From Brachionus manjavacas (Eukaryota; Rotifera; Eurotatoria; Ploima; Brachionidae), in contig JAHQIY010000014.1 in NCBI GenBank assembly GCA_019054805.1, positions 1,488,001-1,552,000 on the forward strand: a stretch of 64,000 nucleotides of DNA. Reading direction: 5' to 3'. Position numbers and translations under genes: made by a program. This document shows positions 33,411-43,010 of this stretch, in pieces; the first letter of the stretch is position 1; each line of letters starts with the position of its first letter. Under the pieces are notes generated by a model. That model ran no database searches. It saw only the letters and a list, made by a program, of their open reading frames with translations, and was not told the origin of the DNA.

Positions 33411-34389
33411 ATGAAACTCATAAACTTTTGTATGATCGTTATTTTTAATTTGAAATCTTCTCTGATTAATGGACAAAAAATGGGGAGATTCGAAATTCTA
33501 CGATTTAATGGTTCTACTGAATTGATTTTAGCAAAATCTTTCCGCGATTCTTATTCCATTATTATTTTTAAAAGCCATAGTCTTATAAGATGTGCTTCAG
33601 ATTGTTCTATCAATAAAGATTGTCTTCTCTTTACATTCAGTAAAAAACAGAACTATTGTGAATTTTTTTCTTCACAAAATTTTGTTGATTCCGAAGTTAT
33701 GTCCCAAAAAGATTGGAAAGTTTATCGAAAATTTATCGAAAACCACCAGGATTTAACTGCAACCTCTGCTACAGCAGCATCAACAAAAAATGTTGTATCA
33801 AGTAGTACAAAAGCTTTATCTATCAACATTCAATATAAAAGCTGTCCAGATAATTTAAGGTAAGCTTCAGTAGTTTTTTATTTTTTATGTACAGCTCTAA
33901 TATTTTATTTATTTATAAAGTTATTTTTCAATAGCTCAAAATGAATGTGTCAAATGTAGAGGTGGTTGGTCAGGATACAAAAATGTTTGTTATAAAGGAT
34001 TCACTGATACTAAAAATTGGCAACAATTTGTAGACTTTTGTGCATCACTAAATTCAACTTTATTAATTGCTGATAATGGTGAAAAATTTAAATTTTTTCA
34101 AGCAGTTTCTAAAAATCTCACTTTAATTAATAATAACCAAAGAACATGGGTAAATATCTTTAAAATTAGCTTTTTAATAAAAGTTAATTACTTTCTAAAG
34201 GTTTATGCTCGATATGATGTTATTAATGAGTTTAAATGGGTGAATTTAAAACCAATTAATATATCTAATATAATGGAATATTCAACAAGCTACACTGGAT
34301 GCTTTGGATATTATACAACACCAGATTCTTTTTTAAGTGTCACTTTGTGTAACTCGAATTCAAATGGAATTTGTGAATATGATTACTAA
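33411..34389 (+). CDS. secreted PAN/apple and C-type lectin-like protein
   Basis: Three exons (33411-33859, 33921-34149, 34201-34389; introns 61 and 51 nt) join in frame to 288 aa. A signal peptide (MKLINFCMIVIFNLKSSL) is followed by a PAN/apple-like region (about 45-105; SLIRCASDCSINKDCLLFTFS and NYCEFFS). A Ser/Thr/Ala linker comes next, then a C-type lectin-like domain (from about 155; CVKCRGGWSGYKNVCYKGF, CASLNSTLLIADN, TWVYARYD, GCFGYYTTPDSFLSVTLCN, GICEYDY). Typical Ca2+-site motifs (EPN/QPD, WND) are absent, so sugar binding is doubtful. The first splice choice is fixed by the frame leading into CVKC. It is probably an extracellular adhesion or recognition protein. Confidence 0.75.
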
Positions 34390-35880
34390 AATTTTGGCAA
34401 CAAAAAAATAATATCAACAAGATAATAGAAACGATGCTTTTTAATTAAAAACAAAATTTAGAAAAATGAGAACAGCTTCCAAAATGAAATTAAATTTCTA
34501 AAATTTTAAATTTTATAGTTTATCTTAAATTTTCATTGTAATAACTTAAATGATTTAACGACAATTATAAAAACTCAATGTTAAAAATAAAGAATGAAAC
34601 AAATTACATTGAGGAAAGTAAATTTTTTATTGTTAATAAGTTGGGTAAAAATTTAGGCTCTCATTTAATTTTGAATTTTAAACTAAATAATCATATTAAA
34701 TTTTTCAATAAAAAGTGAAATTTAAATAATTGTATAATTCATAAGTTTACAAGTAAAACTTTTTATTTAAAATTTTAAAAATTTTTGTATCCCATTTCAA
34801 AACAACTCAACTTGTGAATCAAGCGGGGTTGTGTATATTTTAAAATGTTCAAAATGCAATGTTTATTATATAGGTGAATCAGGTAAAAAGCTAAAGAAGT
34901 TTTTGCTAAATTTTACTAAAAACTTATCTAAGTATAATTAATTTAAGTGAAAACCGCCAAAAAAATCAAAATATAATCAATCTCGTGTTAGTAACCTTGG
35001 AGTGTTCGGCCAAAAAAAAATTATTGAAGAGGATGAAGATGAAGATGATCATATGAAAATAGACGTTGACCCCGATATAAATAATAATTACTATATAAAT
35101 ATATACCATAGTAAAATTTAGAAAAAAAATATCAATAGAATATTAATATACAAATTTGTTAATTATCACATGATTTGAAGACATTTTTTAAGAAAAATAA
35201 AGCAATAAAATAAAAAAGTTAAACCATAGAATTGTTCAGAATTTTGTCTAGATTTAAAAAGAAAAAAAAATTCGGGTCATAATTGATCCCTCGGAGGAGA
35301 TACGATTTAAACAAGAAAAAACACATTTTTTTCCTTTTTTTAGCCAACAAAAACCACCACACCTTTTTTTTTTCTTCTAAATTACATTGTAGAGAATTTA
35401 ATGCTCTTTCAGAATATATATACTTTTTTAGTATATTTAAGAATTATCGTTGAGATTTTGAGTCTTAAAGAACACCAACTTTTTAAAGGGTTTGCTATTT
35501 TTGGAACCCTGGGTGTAAAAAAATTTTTTTTTTGCGTTTTTTGAGGGCGAATATTACGAATTTCAAGTCAAAAATGTGAAATTCAAATAGCACTAAAGTT
35601 TTGAATTTCGTGAACTTTATATATTTTTTATTCAATTATAGAAACGCAGGGTTCTTAAATTTTATATTGAAAAAATCATTATAAAAAATGTTAAATTTGA
35701 TGTTGGTTTTTTTTAAAATATCTTTAGCAAGTTTAGAAAAATCAACAAAATAATTTTCTAATGGTATTTTTTATTTTACTAAAAAACTGAAATTGTTAAA
35801 AACTAATCAAGTGCGTGACTAGATTCTTTTAAAAAATAATATCTGATCAAAGGCAAGTTTCTTCGCCCTAATTTTCAATA
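34390..35880. other. intergenic region with Penelope relic
   Basis: AT-rich DNA. The only readable trace is a GIY-YIG-like fragment at 34804-34902, listed separately. A GATGAAGATGAAGATGA run lies near 35033. No intact gene is seen. Confidence 0.4.
34804..34902 (+). mobile_element. Penelope-like element relic (GIY-YIG endonuclease fragment)
   Basis: Thirty-three open codons read NSTCESSGVVYILKCSKC then NVYYIGESGKKLKKF. This is the zinc-knuckle-like CxxC followed by the YIGE core typical of the GIY-YIG endonuclease in Penelope-like retroelements. The surrounding frames are broken, so only a fragment survives. Confidence 0.6.
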
Positions 35881-35884
35881 TCAA

Positions 35885-36662
35885 ATGATTAATCAAGCAA
35901 ATGGTCTTTCTCATACTCTAAGCGAAACGATTGAAGAAAAAGATCTTGGTATTTATATAACAAGTGATCTAAAGTGGAAAAAACAATGCTCAGCAGCATC
36001 GGCAAAAGCAAATAGAGCACTAGGTATGATCAAGCACACTTTTAAAAACTTAAGTGTTTTTTCGCTTAGACTACTCTATACAGCACTAGTCCGTCCTCAT
36101 TTAGAATATGCTGTAAGTGTCTGGAGCCCAACAGCAAAAGGTGACATATATATAATCGAAAAGGTGCAACGTAGAGCGACCAAGTTTCTAAGTTGTCTAA
36201 AAAATCTACCATATGAATCAAGGTTAAAGATCTTAAATTTGACAACTCTTGAAGAAAGACGTAAAAGAGGTGATCTAATCCAAATGTACAAATAAGTCAA
36301 AGGTATGGAAAATATAAGTTTAATAAACGGAATTAATTATGCGAAAACAACAACAGGGCCAGCTAGTAATCTGAGAAGACATGAAAAGAGGCTAGTAAGA
36401 GATCTAAACAAGAATGGTCCGCATCGCTTTAACTTTTTAACAAACAGAGTAGTGGACATATGGAATGGTTTGTCAACACGAGCTATAAATGCGGTTTCAC
36501 TCAATGGTTTCAAGTCAATAATCGACAAAGAAGTTTTTGTAATAAATAGAAGCATAGACTGCTAAGGCTCTTAATGGGCCAGACGTCATATTTGGCGTTG
36601 GTAAAGCGTTCATTCGCTGTACAGCAGTTTATACTACTACTACTACTACTACTACTACTACA
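35885..36662 (+). mobile_element. LINE 3' fragment with ACT microsatellite tail
   Basis: Two frames, separated by a TAA after IQMYK, encode the end of a non-LTR reverse transcriptase: DLGIYITSDLKWKKQC, LRLLYTALVRPHLEYAVSVW, ATKFLSCLKNLPYESRLK, and then RRHEKRLVRDLNKNGPHRF and FLTNRVVDIWNGL. The GIY and RPHLEYA motifs are typical of this clade. A short 3' UTR ends in a (TAC)n run at about 36630-36661, likely the element's own tail. The element is 5'-truncated and dead. Confidence 0.88.
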
Positions 36663-36921
36663 ATAATTAAAGTTTCAAAGGAAACTTATCTGTAATCAAT
36701 CAGCGATATTTCTAATTTTTTTACCTCATCAACTTAAGACTGCTAATAATTTTTTTTTGAAAAATACTTCAAAAATTCATTTCCAAAATTTTAAAATACA
36801 AAAATTACTAAAATTATTTATTTTATTAACAAAAAAAAATGATTTACATTTAAATATTAAAAATATAATCAACAAATATAAAGATAACCTGCCATTCAAC
36901 ATAATAATCATTTGATAAAAA

Positions 36922-38108
36922 CTAACGAGTAGAAAGACTAAATGACAATTTAGGCCGAGTGCCTTGTTTGCCCAAGATTAATTTTTGTTCATCCATTTCC
37001 CTCTTGCGTTTGTCTTCCTCAAATTTTTGTCTTTCCTCGAGCAACTTTCGCTGCTCTTCGACCAATCTTTGCTGATCCTCAGCCTATTTATATGCCAAAT
37101 TAACTAATATAAAAATTTAATTCAATTTAAAATTAATTTACAATTTTAATTTGCTGCATTTCTATTTTTCGATTGTTTTCGCTGATTAAACGATTGAGCT
37201 CAGCTCTTTTGCGATTTTCATCCTCCTTTTAAATATCTTAGATTAGTTCAAAAATTGGCACAAAAGCAGAAAGAAAATCAAAATGAAAAACTCTATGTGT
37301 AAGAACACAAACCGATCTGGAGCGCATCGATTTCGGAAAAATGCGGATGAGCTGAAACTAAAAATTAACTTTTTTTTTATGCGATAGAAATTGCTTAGAT
37401 CATTAACTAAAAACATGTTTAAGTACTTCTTTTTCAAGAAAAGCCTTAAACTGTGTCTGCTTTTGCTTTTCTAGTTCATCTAGCATTTCTTTTTCCATCA
37501 TTTTTTTGGCAATCAAAAGACGCTTTTGAACTTCAAGCTCAACATCCGCATCACGCTTTGCCATTTCTTCTTGCATTAGTCTTTCGATTTCGACCCCAAC
37601 ACGTCTTTGTACTTCTTCCTCTATTTTTTTTTCAATACTTTCACTCGATTCACTTAAAAAAAAAATAAAATAAAATACCAAATAAAAAAATTTCATTAAT
37701 TTCTACCTAGTAGCATTTTTTTGATTTTTCTCTACTTCTCTTTTTTTTAGCTCGGCCTCGATGTCAACTGAGGACTTTGAAGAAGCTCTAGATAGTGATC
37801 TAGACCTGTTATGTGACCTTAATTAAAGTTAAATTATTCTAAACAATTTTTTTATTTTTCAAAAGTCAAACTTCAAAGAAATATTTAAATCACAAAAAAA
37901 AAAATTTATTAAAAAATTTAAAAATCAAATTAATTGAATTATTTTTTATTTACTTTTTGCTAATTTTTCGTCTTTCTTTTGACCGTGAGCGAATTTTCTT
38001 GTGTTTGCTTGATTTAGAGTGTCGCCTCGATTCAGAGTAGCTATGGGACCTGCTTCTGGATTTTCTCTTTTTCTGTTTTTCAACTGATCTTGACCTTGAC
38101 CGGCCCAT
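36922..38108 (-). CDS. ARGLU1: arginine and glutamate-rich protein 1 (ARGLU1)
   Basis: Five exons (38108-37954, 37817-37707, 37652-37427, 37225-37142, 37083-36922) join in frame to 245 aa; human ARGLU1 has 273. The N-terminus is an RS domain (MGRSRSRSVEKQKKRKSRSR). The rest is a Glu/Arg-rich helix (IEEEVQRRVGVEIERLMQEE, ENNRKIEMQQIKIAEDQQR). The protein ends with the family's conserved signature LILGKQGTRPKLSFSL. ARGLU1 is a nuclear splicing modulator and Mediator-linked coactivator. It is the most intron-dense gene here for its length (one per 49 codons). The exon-3/4 boundary is supported by loss of helix character beyond the donor at 37426. Confidence 0.93.
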
Positions 38109-38667
38109 TATGGAACTTTTTTTGACAAAAAGTGATTTTAATCGTCAATTTTAGTAAAGCAAAATAAAAGGGTTAATGTAAATGGACTCAATGGTCCGAG
38201 ATTTTCCGCGTTTAGTTTATGTATCATGCTTGCTTTGATTTGTTCAGAAGTTAGCTGAAATTATGATTTTAATTTAAATAGAAATATTCTTAGATTTATA
38301 TTTCATCTAATTGAAAATACAAAGCTCTAAATAAAATATTCTATTTAATTCATTTTTTATTTAGAACAAAAGGCTTATATATGAAAATATTTAAAGCATT
38401 TGGATTTTTTATTAGAAAAATAAATTGCATAGAAATATTAACAATCTGACAAGTAATTTTTTAAGACTATTTGTTGAGTTAAAATTCAAGAAAAAAGAAA
38501 GAAAGTTCAGATTAATGTGCCCTCCTTACGACTGCTAAAGAAAACATAATAATTTTTTTTAAGTACAAAATTTTTTTCGACTGTTCGTCTTAAAATTTTT
38601 TGATCAAAAAAATTTTAAATTAATTTTATGGAAATAGTAAAATTTAAGCTTTTTGTAAAGATAGTTT
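38109..38667. other. intergenic spacer
   Basis: AT-rich DNA upstream of ARGLU1. No other feature is seen before the MITE target site. Confidence 0.4.
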
Positions 38668-38675
38668 TTTAAAAT

Positions 38676-39028
38676 GGCAATGTGAAATATTAGTACAAAA
38701 ATTACAGTACAAAAAGTAAAAACGCTATAATTTTTTTTCTAATTGTGTAAAAATGGTTCTGTAAACAGTACAATATTGTACAAATTTTTTAGAAACGAAT
38801 ACCAAGCTCTGCAAAAACTCTGCAATTTATTGCAAATATTAATCATATATTTTTTAATGGTGTGCATTATACAGAAAAATGCAGAGTTTTTGCAGAGCTT
38901 GGTATTCGTGTCTAAAAAATTTGTACAACATTCTACTGTTTACAGAACCATTTTTTCACAATTAGAAAAAAAATTATAGCGTTTTTACTTTTTGTACTGT
39001 AATTTTTGTACTAATATTTCACATTGCC
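38676..39028. mobile_element. 353-bp palindromic MITE, 8-bp TSD
   Basis: Two arms of about 150 bp are near-perfect reverse complements around a spacer of about 55 bp. Each begins GGCAATGTGAAATATTAG and ends near CAAAAACTCTGCA. Identical TTTAAAAT octamers flank it (38668-38675 and 39029-39036). The whole unit could fold into one long hairpin. It lacks a transposase, and an 8-bp duplication suits hAT or Merlin-type elements. Confidence 0.93.
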
Positions 39029-39036
39029 TTTAAAAT

Positions 39037-40465
39037 TTTGTTTATTAACGCAAAATTACAAAAAAAAATACGGTAATTTTACGTTTAATTTACCAATTAA
39101 TGGATCAAAATGGCTCTTGTTTTTATTATTTTTCAATTTTTCAGCTACTTTTATCCAAAAAGGTATAACGTAATATTTCGTAATTTCATGTAAAATTTTG
39201 CATAAATTTGGTAAAATCTAGAATAAAAAGCAAAATAGCATAAAAAATGTAAATTTTTTAATTAAATTTTTTTAAATTAAATACGGTTAAAGTTTTTAGT
39301 GATTAGACCAATCTCCATTTTTTTCAATTAATCTTTTGATTACCTTTTTTGACAAGATAAGTTTTTTTGAAATAAAACAATTTTTATAAAACCTATTATT
39401 TTGAGGCTTTGTGAAATTCAGTACAAATGATAAAAAATCAATCAAAAAATTAATTTTAAAAATAATTTAATTAATATTGATGACTAAAAGATTAATTTAA
39501 TTAACCAAAAATAAGTGAATCTTATTTTTATTAGATATGTATATCGTTTATTAATTATAGAAATCAATTATTTATTTTATTTTTCAAAAAATAATTTTAG
39601 ATTATTTTTTTATTATTTTATATTTTTCAATTAATTATTTATGTAGATCAAAAAAATACATCCCATTAATTTTATTCCTATTGTATTATATTTATTTTTA
39701 TTGACAAGCAAAAACATTGATTAGAGTCTGCAATCATTTTAAATAACTTAATATGCAGACAAAAAATTTCTCTTGTTTATTTTCATTTTAACTAGAGAGT
39801 CAATATTAGTGATCTTAAAATAATAAATGCTATCAAAAAAGTACAATTTTCAAAAACATCCAAATTTAAATTTAAATTTTATGACTCAATTTCAGACTGG
39901 TTTTTAGTCACAGGTATTAAGTCAAGTCAACATGACTTAAATTTTTTTTTAAGTCAAAGTTATAACTTGACTTAAATATTTTTTTCAAAGTTAAGTCAGT
40001 GACCTAAAATTTTTTTTTAAATGAATAAATCTCTAAATAAACCATAATCTTAAAATTAAATCGGTCAGAGTTTTCTAAATTTATTCATAAGGTTCAGCCT
40101 TCAGACAAAAAATATATTTGGTTGAATAACGCACATTTAAAAATAGGTGATACATTTCTAATAGAAATAGAATCAAATTTTTTAACATTAAAAAACATTT
40201 TATGATTTTTGTGATTGTTAATTATAAAAAAAATTTAGTTCGACTTAGACTTAAAACTGTGACTTTTAAACAAGTTTGATCAATTTTAATGTGACTGAAA
40301 ATCCTAATACAAAAAACATATAAATAAAATAAAATAGTAAATCTCGAGATTTAATTAATATATTTTCATTCTTAAATAACAATTAAATATTAATAAACTC
40401 TAATAAAAAAGTTTTGATTAAATATCTAAATGGATTGAGCATCAGTTATTTTTACTTCTATGTGA
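39037..40465. other. intergenic, with an AAGTCAA-rich patch
   Basis: No gene is seen. From about 39893 to 40306, loosely inverted ends (GGTTTTTAGTCACAG at left; GGATTTTCAGTCACA at right when reversed) and repeated AAGTCAA/TTGACTT words suggest a decayed MITE. Its motif content is similar to the element at 47488. Support is weak. Confidence 0.35.
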
Positions 40466-41063
40466 TTATATTTCTTCTAATTCAATCAAAGTACCACAAC
40501 AATCTTTGGGATGTAGGAAAACTACTGGCTTTCCGTGAGCTCCAATTCGTGGCTCTTCGCTCAGACATCTAATTTTATTTTCTTTTACTGTCTTCATAGC
40601 TTCATGTATGTTGTCAACTTCAAGGCAAATGTGATGAATACCTCCATTCGCATTTTTATCCAAAAAACCTTTGATAGGACTTTTTTCACCAAGCGGATGC
40701 AAAAGCTGAAAGATTAAAAATTTAGTAAAAATTTTATTTGAAATATCTAATTGAATTACTTCAATTTTGGTATTTCCTAATTCAACAAACACAGTATAAA
40801 CGCCGTGTTCAGGTTGAGCAACTTTGTCTGAAATTTTGGTGGCTGACAAAGCATTTTTATAGAATGCTACTGCTTTGTCCATATTTGGAACAGCAATTGC
40901 AACATGGTTCAATTTTCCCAAATTCCACAATTTCTATGAAAAAAAAATAATCGTTTTCTTAATTAAATTGATCATTTTTTACGTCAGGGACATTTGAAAA
41001 ATTCCTTGTTGTTATAGATTTGACATTTGATAATTTTGTTACTTTTGAAACTAGTTTGAACAT
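40466..41063 (-). CDS. MCEE: methylmalonyl-CoA epimerase, mitochondrial
   Basis: This enzyme interconverts (R)- and (S)-methylmalonyl-CoA in propionate breakdown, a VOC-fold reaction. Three exons (41063-40983, 40933-40760, 40705-40466) give 164 aa. Exon 1 is a typical mitochondrial presequence (MFKLVSKVTKLSNVKSITTR). The mature protein starts KLNHVAIAVPNMDKAVAFYK and shows LLHPLGEKSPI, GGIHHICLEVDNIHEA and IGAHGKPVVFLHPKDCCGTL. The metal ligands expected for the family are visible (His of LNHVAI, His of IHHICLE, Glu of LIELEE). The 54-nt second intron is a multiple of three and has no in-frame stop, so retention would insert 18 residues before LLHPLGE. I treat it as an intron because the family has no insert there. 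Confidence 0.95.
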
Positions 41064-42101
41064 CTTATCTAAAAAAACTTAGTCTGAATTTTAATACTCT
41101 TTAAAAAAAAATATTTGAGGGCTTGATTAAATGCCGAATGAATTCTTTCATTTAAAAATTGAAAAATAAGCGGAATTATTTATAAAAAGACTCTAACAAG
41201 GACTCACACCCTATTTCTTGGAGATTCACTGTAAACTGTTTTTTTTATGCAGAATTTTTTGGCTCTAAAAATTGAATAGATGAATTTAAAAAAATCGAAA
41301 TTATGCACATTTTACTTGAAAAATTAATTTAGGTTAATTTATCATTAAAGTATAAGTTTCTTAAAATATTAAAATTAACTTGAATTAATGTAAAGTTTTA
41401 AAAAATTAATAAGAAATAATCTTTATTTAGAATTTAAAAAATAAAATCCTAATCAAAAATTATTTGATGAGAAAACTTTCTCTTAAAATTGAATATTTGT
41501 GCATTTTTCTAATTTAAAAAAAATTTTAAATATTTGTTTAAAATGGCATAGTGCAATTTGCTGTTTTGTCCAAATTTTTATATTTTTCTTGCAATTGATC
41601 ACTTTATTACTAATTTATTGATTTTTTTAAAATTTCTTATTCTTGTGTAATATTTTCAGTACAATAATATAGATAGGTTTTTTGCAATAAATTCTTCGAA
41701 TTTTGGAAAACCAAAGCTACCACTAGATAGATCTTGAATTTTTCTAGCCTTTGGCTTTTACAAAAAAAAAAAAAATCAAAGATTCGAAAAGTTATGCACA
41801 TTGGAAACTTAAAAGTGATTACCAATGACTCAGTTTTCAAGTTGCTGCAGAATGGTCAATTTTTTAGCTACGATAATGATAAATAGCTCAAATTCAAGAG
41901 CGCAAAAAGTTCTACATGATACAATTTACATGAGTAACAGGAGATCGAAGAAACAAAGAAACAGGAGATCATCTTTCTACGAAAAAATAAAAGAATCTAA
42001 GTATGCAATCCAGTCAAGTTCAAATATTGAAAAGATTTTCATTATTTTTATAAGATTCGTCTTTAGAAATAATTTTTTGAGAAAGCTTTTTAAAAGGAAT
42101 A
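41064..42101. other. intergenic spacer
   Basis: This is AT-rich DNA. A plus-strand open frame at about 41825-42124 has no family features or supporting signals and is not called. Confidence 0.4.
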
Positions 42102-42149
42102 ATGCAATAATTTCAAAGCAATAACAAAAAATTAAGTGATATAAATTTT

Positions 42150-42163
42150 ATTGATGCACCAAT
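42150..42163 (-). promoter_or_regulatory. palindrome overlapping poly(A) signal, copy 3
   Basis: On the minus strand ATTGGTGCATCAAT merges into AATAAA. It has one mismatch from the perfect palindrome, shared with copy 4. Confidence 0.7.
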
Positions 42164-42221
42164 ATTTTACAAAAAATAAATTTCAATTAGAAAAAGAAAA
42201 AAGTGAAATTGGTAGGATTAT

Positions 42222-42365
42222 TTACCAAAGACCATATGGAAGAGATGTGTATGGCAGAGCGGTGGTGGCGGTTGATCCATAATATTCAAGTCCAGTGTAT
42301 GGAAGAGCTGAATAAGAATCCAAACCATAACCATAAGCAGCGGCTTCTAATCCCCAGCAAGACAT
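42222..42365 (-). CDS. 47-aa Tyr/Gly/Leu-rich micropeptide, copy 3
   Basis: An intact ORF differs from copies 2 and 4 by one residue: Cys replaces Tyr at position 3 (MSCWGLEAAAYGYGLDSY). This is the only Cys in the family. The gene is the minus-strand member of the second divergent pair. TATAAAAAG lies at 42438-42446, about 75 nt upstream. Its 3' flank is nearly identical to that of copy 4. Function is unknown. Confidence 0.82.
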   Translation of the reverse strand: MSCWGLEAAAYGYGLDSYSALPYTGLEYYGSTATTALPYTSLPYGLW

Positions 42366-42794
42366 TTTTGGTTTTTTTAATTGAATTATAATTTGATTTA
42401 TTTCTAAAAATTTTTGTTTTGATAGAAAACCATGCCACTTTTTATACTCAACCAAAAATTTTCTATCATAATACTATCCAGGTTTTCTTCTAGAATTTCC
42501 TCCGATACAAATTTGTCAAAAATCAATAATTGATCTTGTCATTTAGTAAAACTATTTCTAAAATATGTAGGTATGTTCATTTATGTTTTTGTTTTGTTTA
42601 GTAAAAAGATAATAATGATGAATGTTAATTTGAATTAGAGATTTTTTTGTTTTCAAAATAAAAGATAAGATCTTTAAAGTAAAAATACATTTATTTATTA
42701 TTTCATAGCAAATTAGTATAAATAAAAAGTTTTTGTTTTCAAACTCAATATTAGAAAAACATTAAAGTTAAAAAAACGATAAATAAATCTTAAA
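42366..42794. promoter_or_regulatory. bidirectional promoter between micropeptide copies 3 and 4
   Basis: This is a nearly identical inverted copy of 28565-28992. TATAAAAAG (42438-42446, minus) serves copy 3 and TATAAATA (42717-42724, plus) serves copy 4. The spacer itself is not palindromic, so its two sides keep distinct TATA elements even though the flanking genes have become mirror images. Confidence 0.75.
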
Positions 42795-42938
42795 ATGTCT
42801 TACTGGGGATTAGAAGCCGCTGCTTATGGTTATGGTTTGGATTCATATTCAGCTCTTCCATACACTGGACTTGAATATTATGGATCAACCGCCACCACCG
42901 CTCTGCCATACACATCTCTTCCATATGGTCTTTGGTAA
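42795..42938 (+). CDS. 47-aa Tyr/Gly/Leu-rich micropeptide, copy 4
   Basis: An intact ORF encodes the same peptide as copy 2. By position next to the TATAAATA side of the promoter it corresponds to copy 1, yet its sequence and 3' flank match copies 2 and 3. This is the pattern left by conversion between arms of the inverted repeat. ATG context is AAAATGTC. No domain, signal peptide or Cys is present. Confidence 0.85.
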   Translation: MSYWGLEAAAYGYGLDSYSALPYTGLEYYGSTATTALPYTSLPYGLW

Positions 42939-42996
42939 ATAATCCTACCAATTTCACTTTTTTCTTTTTCTAATTGAAATTTATTTTTTGTAAAAT

Positions 42997-43010
42997 ATTG
43001 GTGCATCAAT
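42997..43010 (+). promoter_or_regulatory. palindrome overlapping poly(A) signal, copy 4
   Basis: ATTGGTGCATCAAT followed by AAAA forms the AATAAA signal 59-75 nt after the stop, as in copy 3. Confidence 0.7.

Noticed and set aside
37243-37437. 64-aa minus-strand ORF
   Set aside because: It lies within the third intron of ARGLU1 and has no protein features.
41825-42124. 99-aa plus-strand ORF
   Set aside because: No ATG-linked promoter signal or family likeness; it contains a small repeat (GGAGATC) and ends inside the duplicated 3' flank of micropeptide copy 3.
42203-42391. ORFs antisense to the micropeptide genes
   Set aside because: They appear identically opposite every copy because the DNA is duplicated; the sense strand has the TATA boxes, ATG and poly(A) signal.
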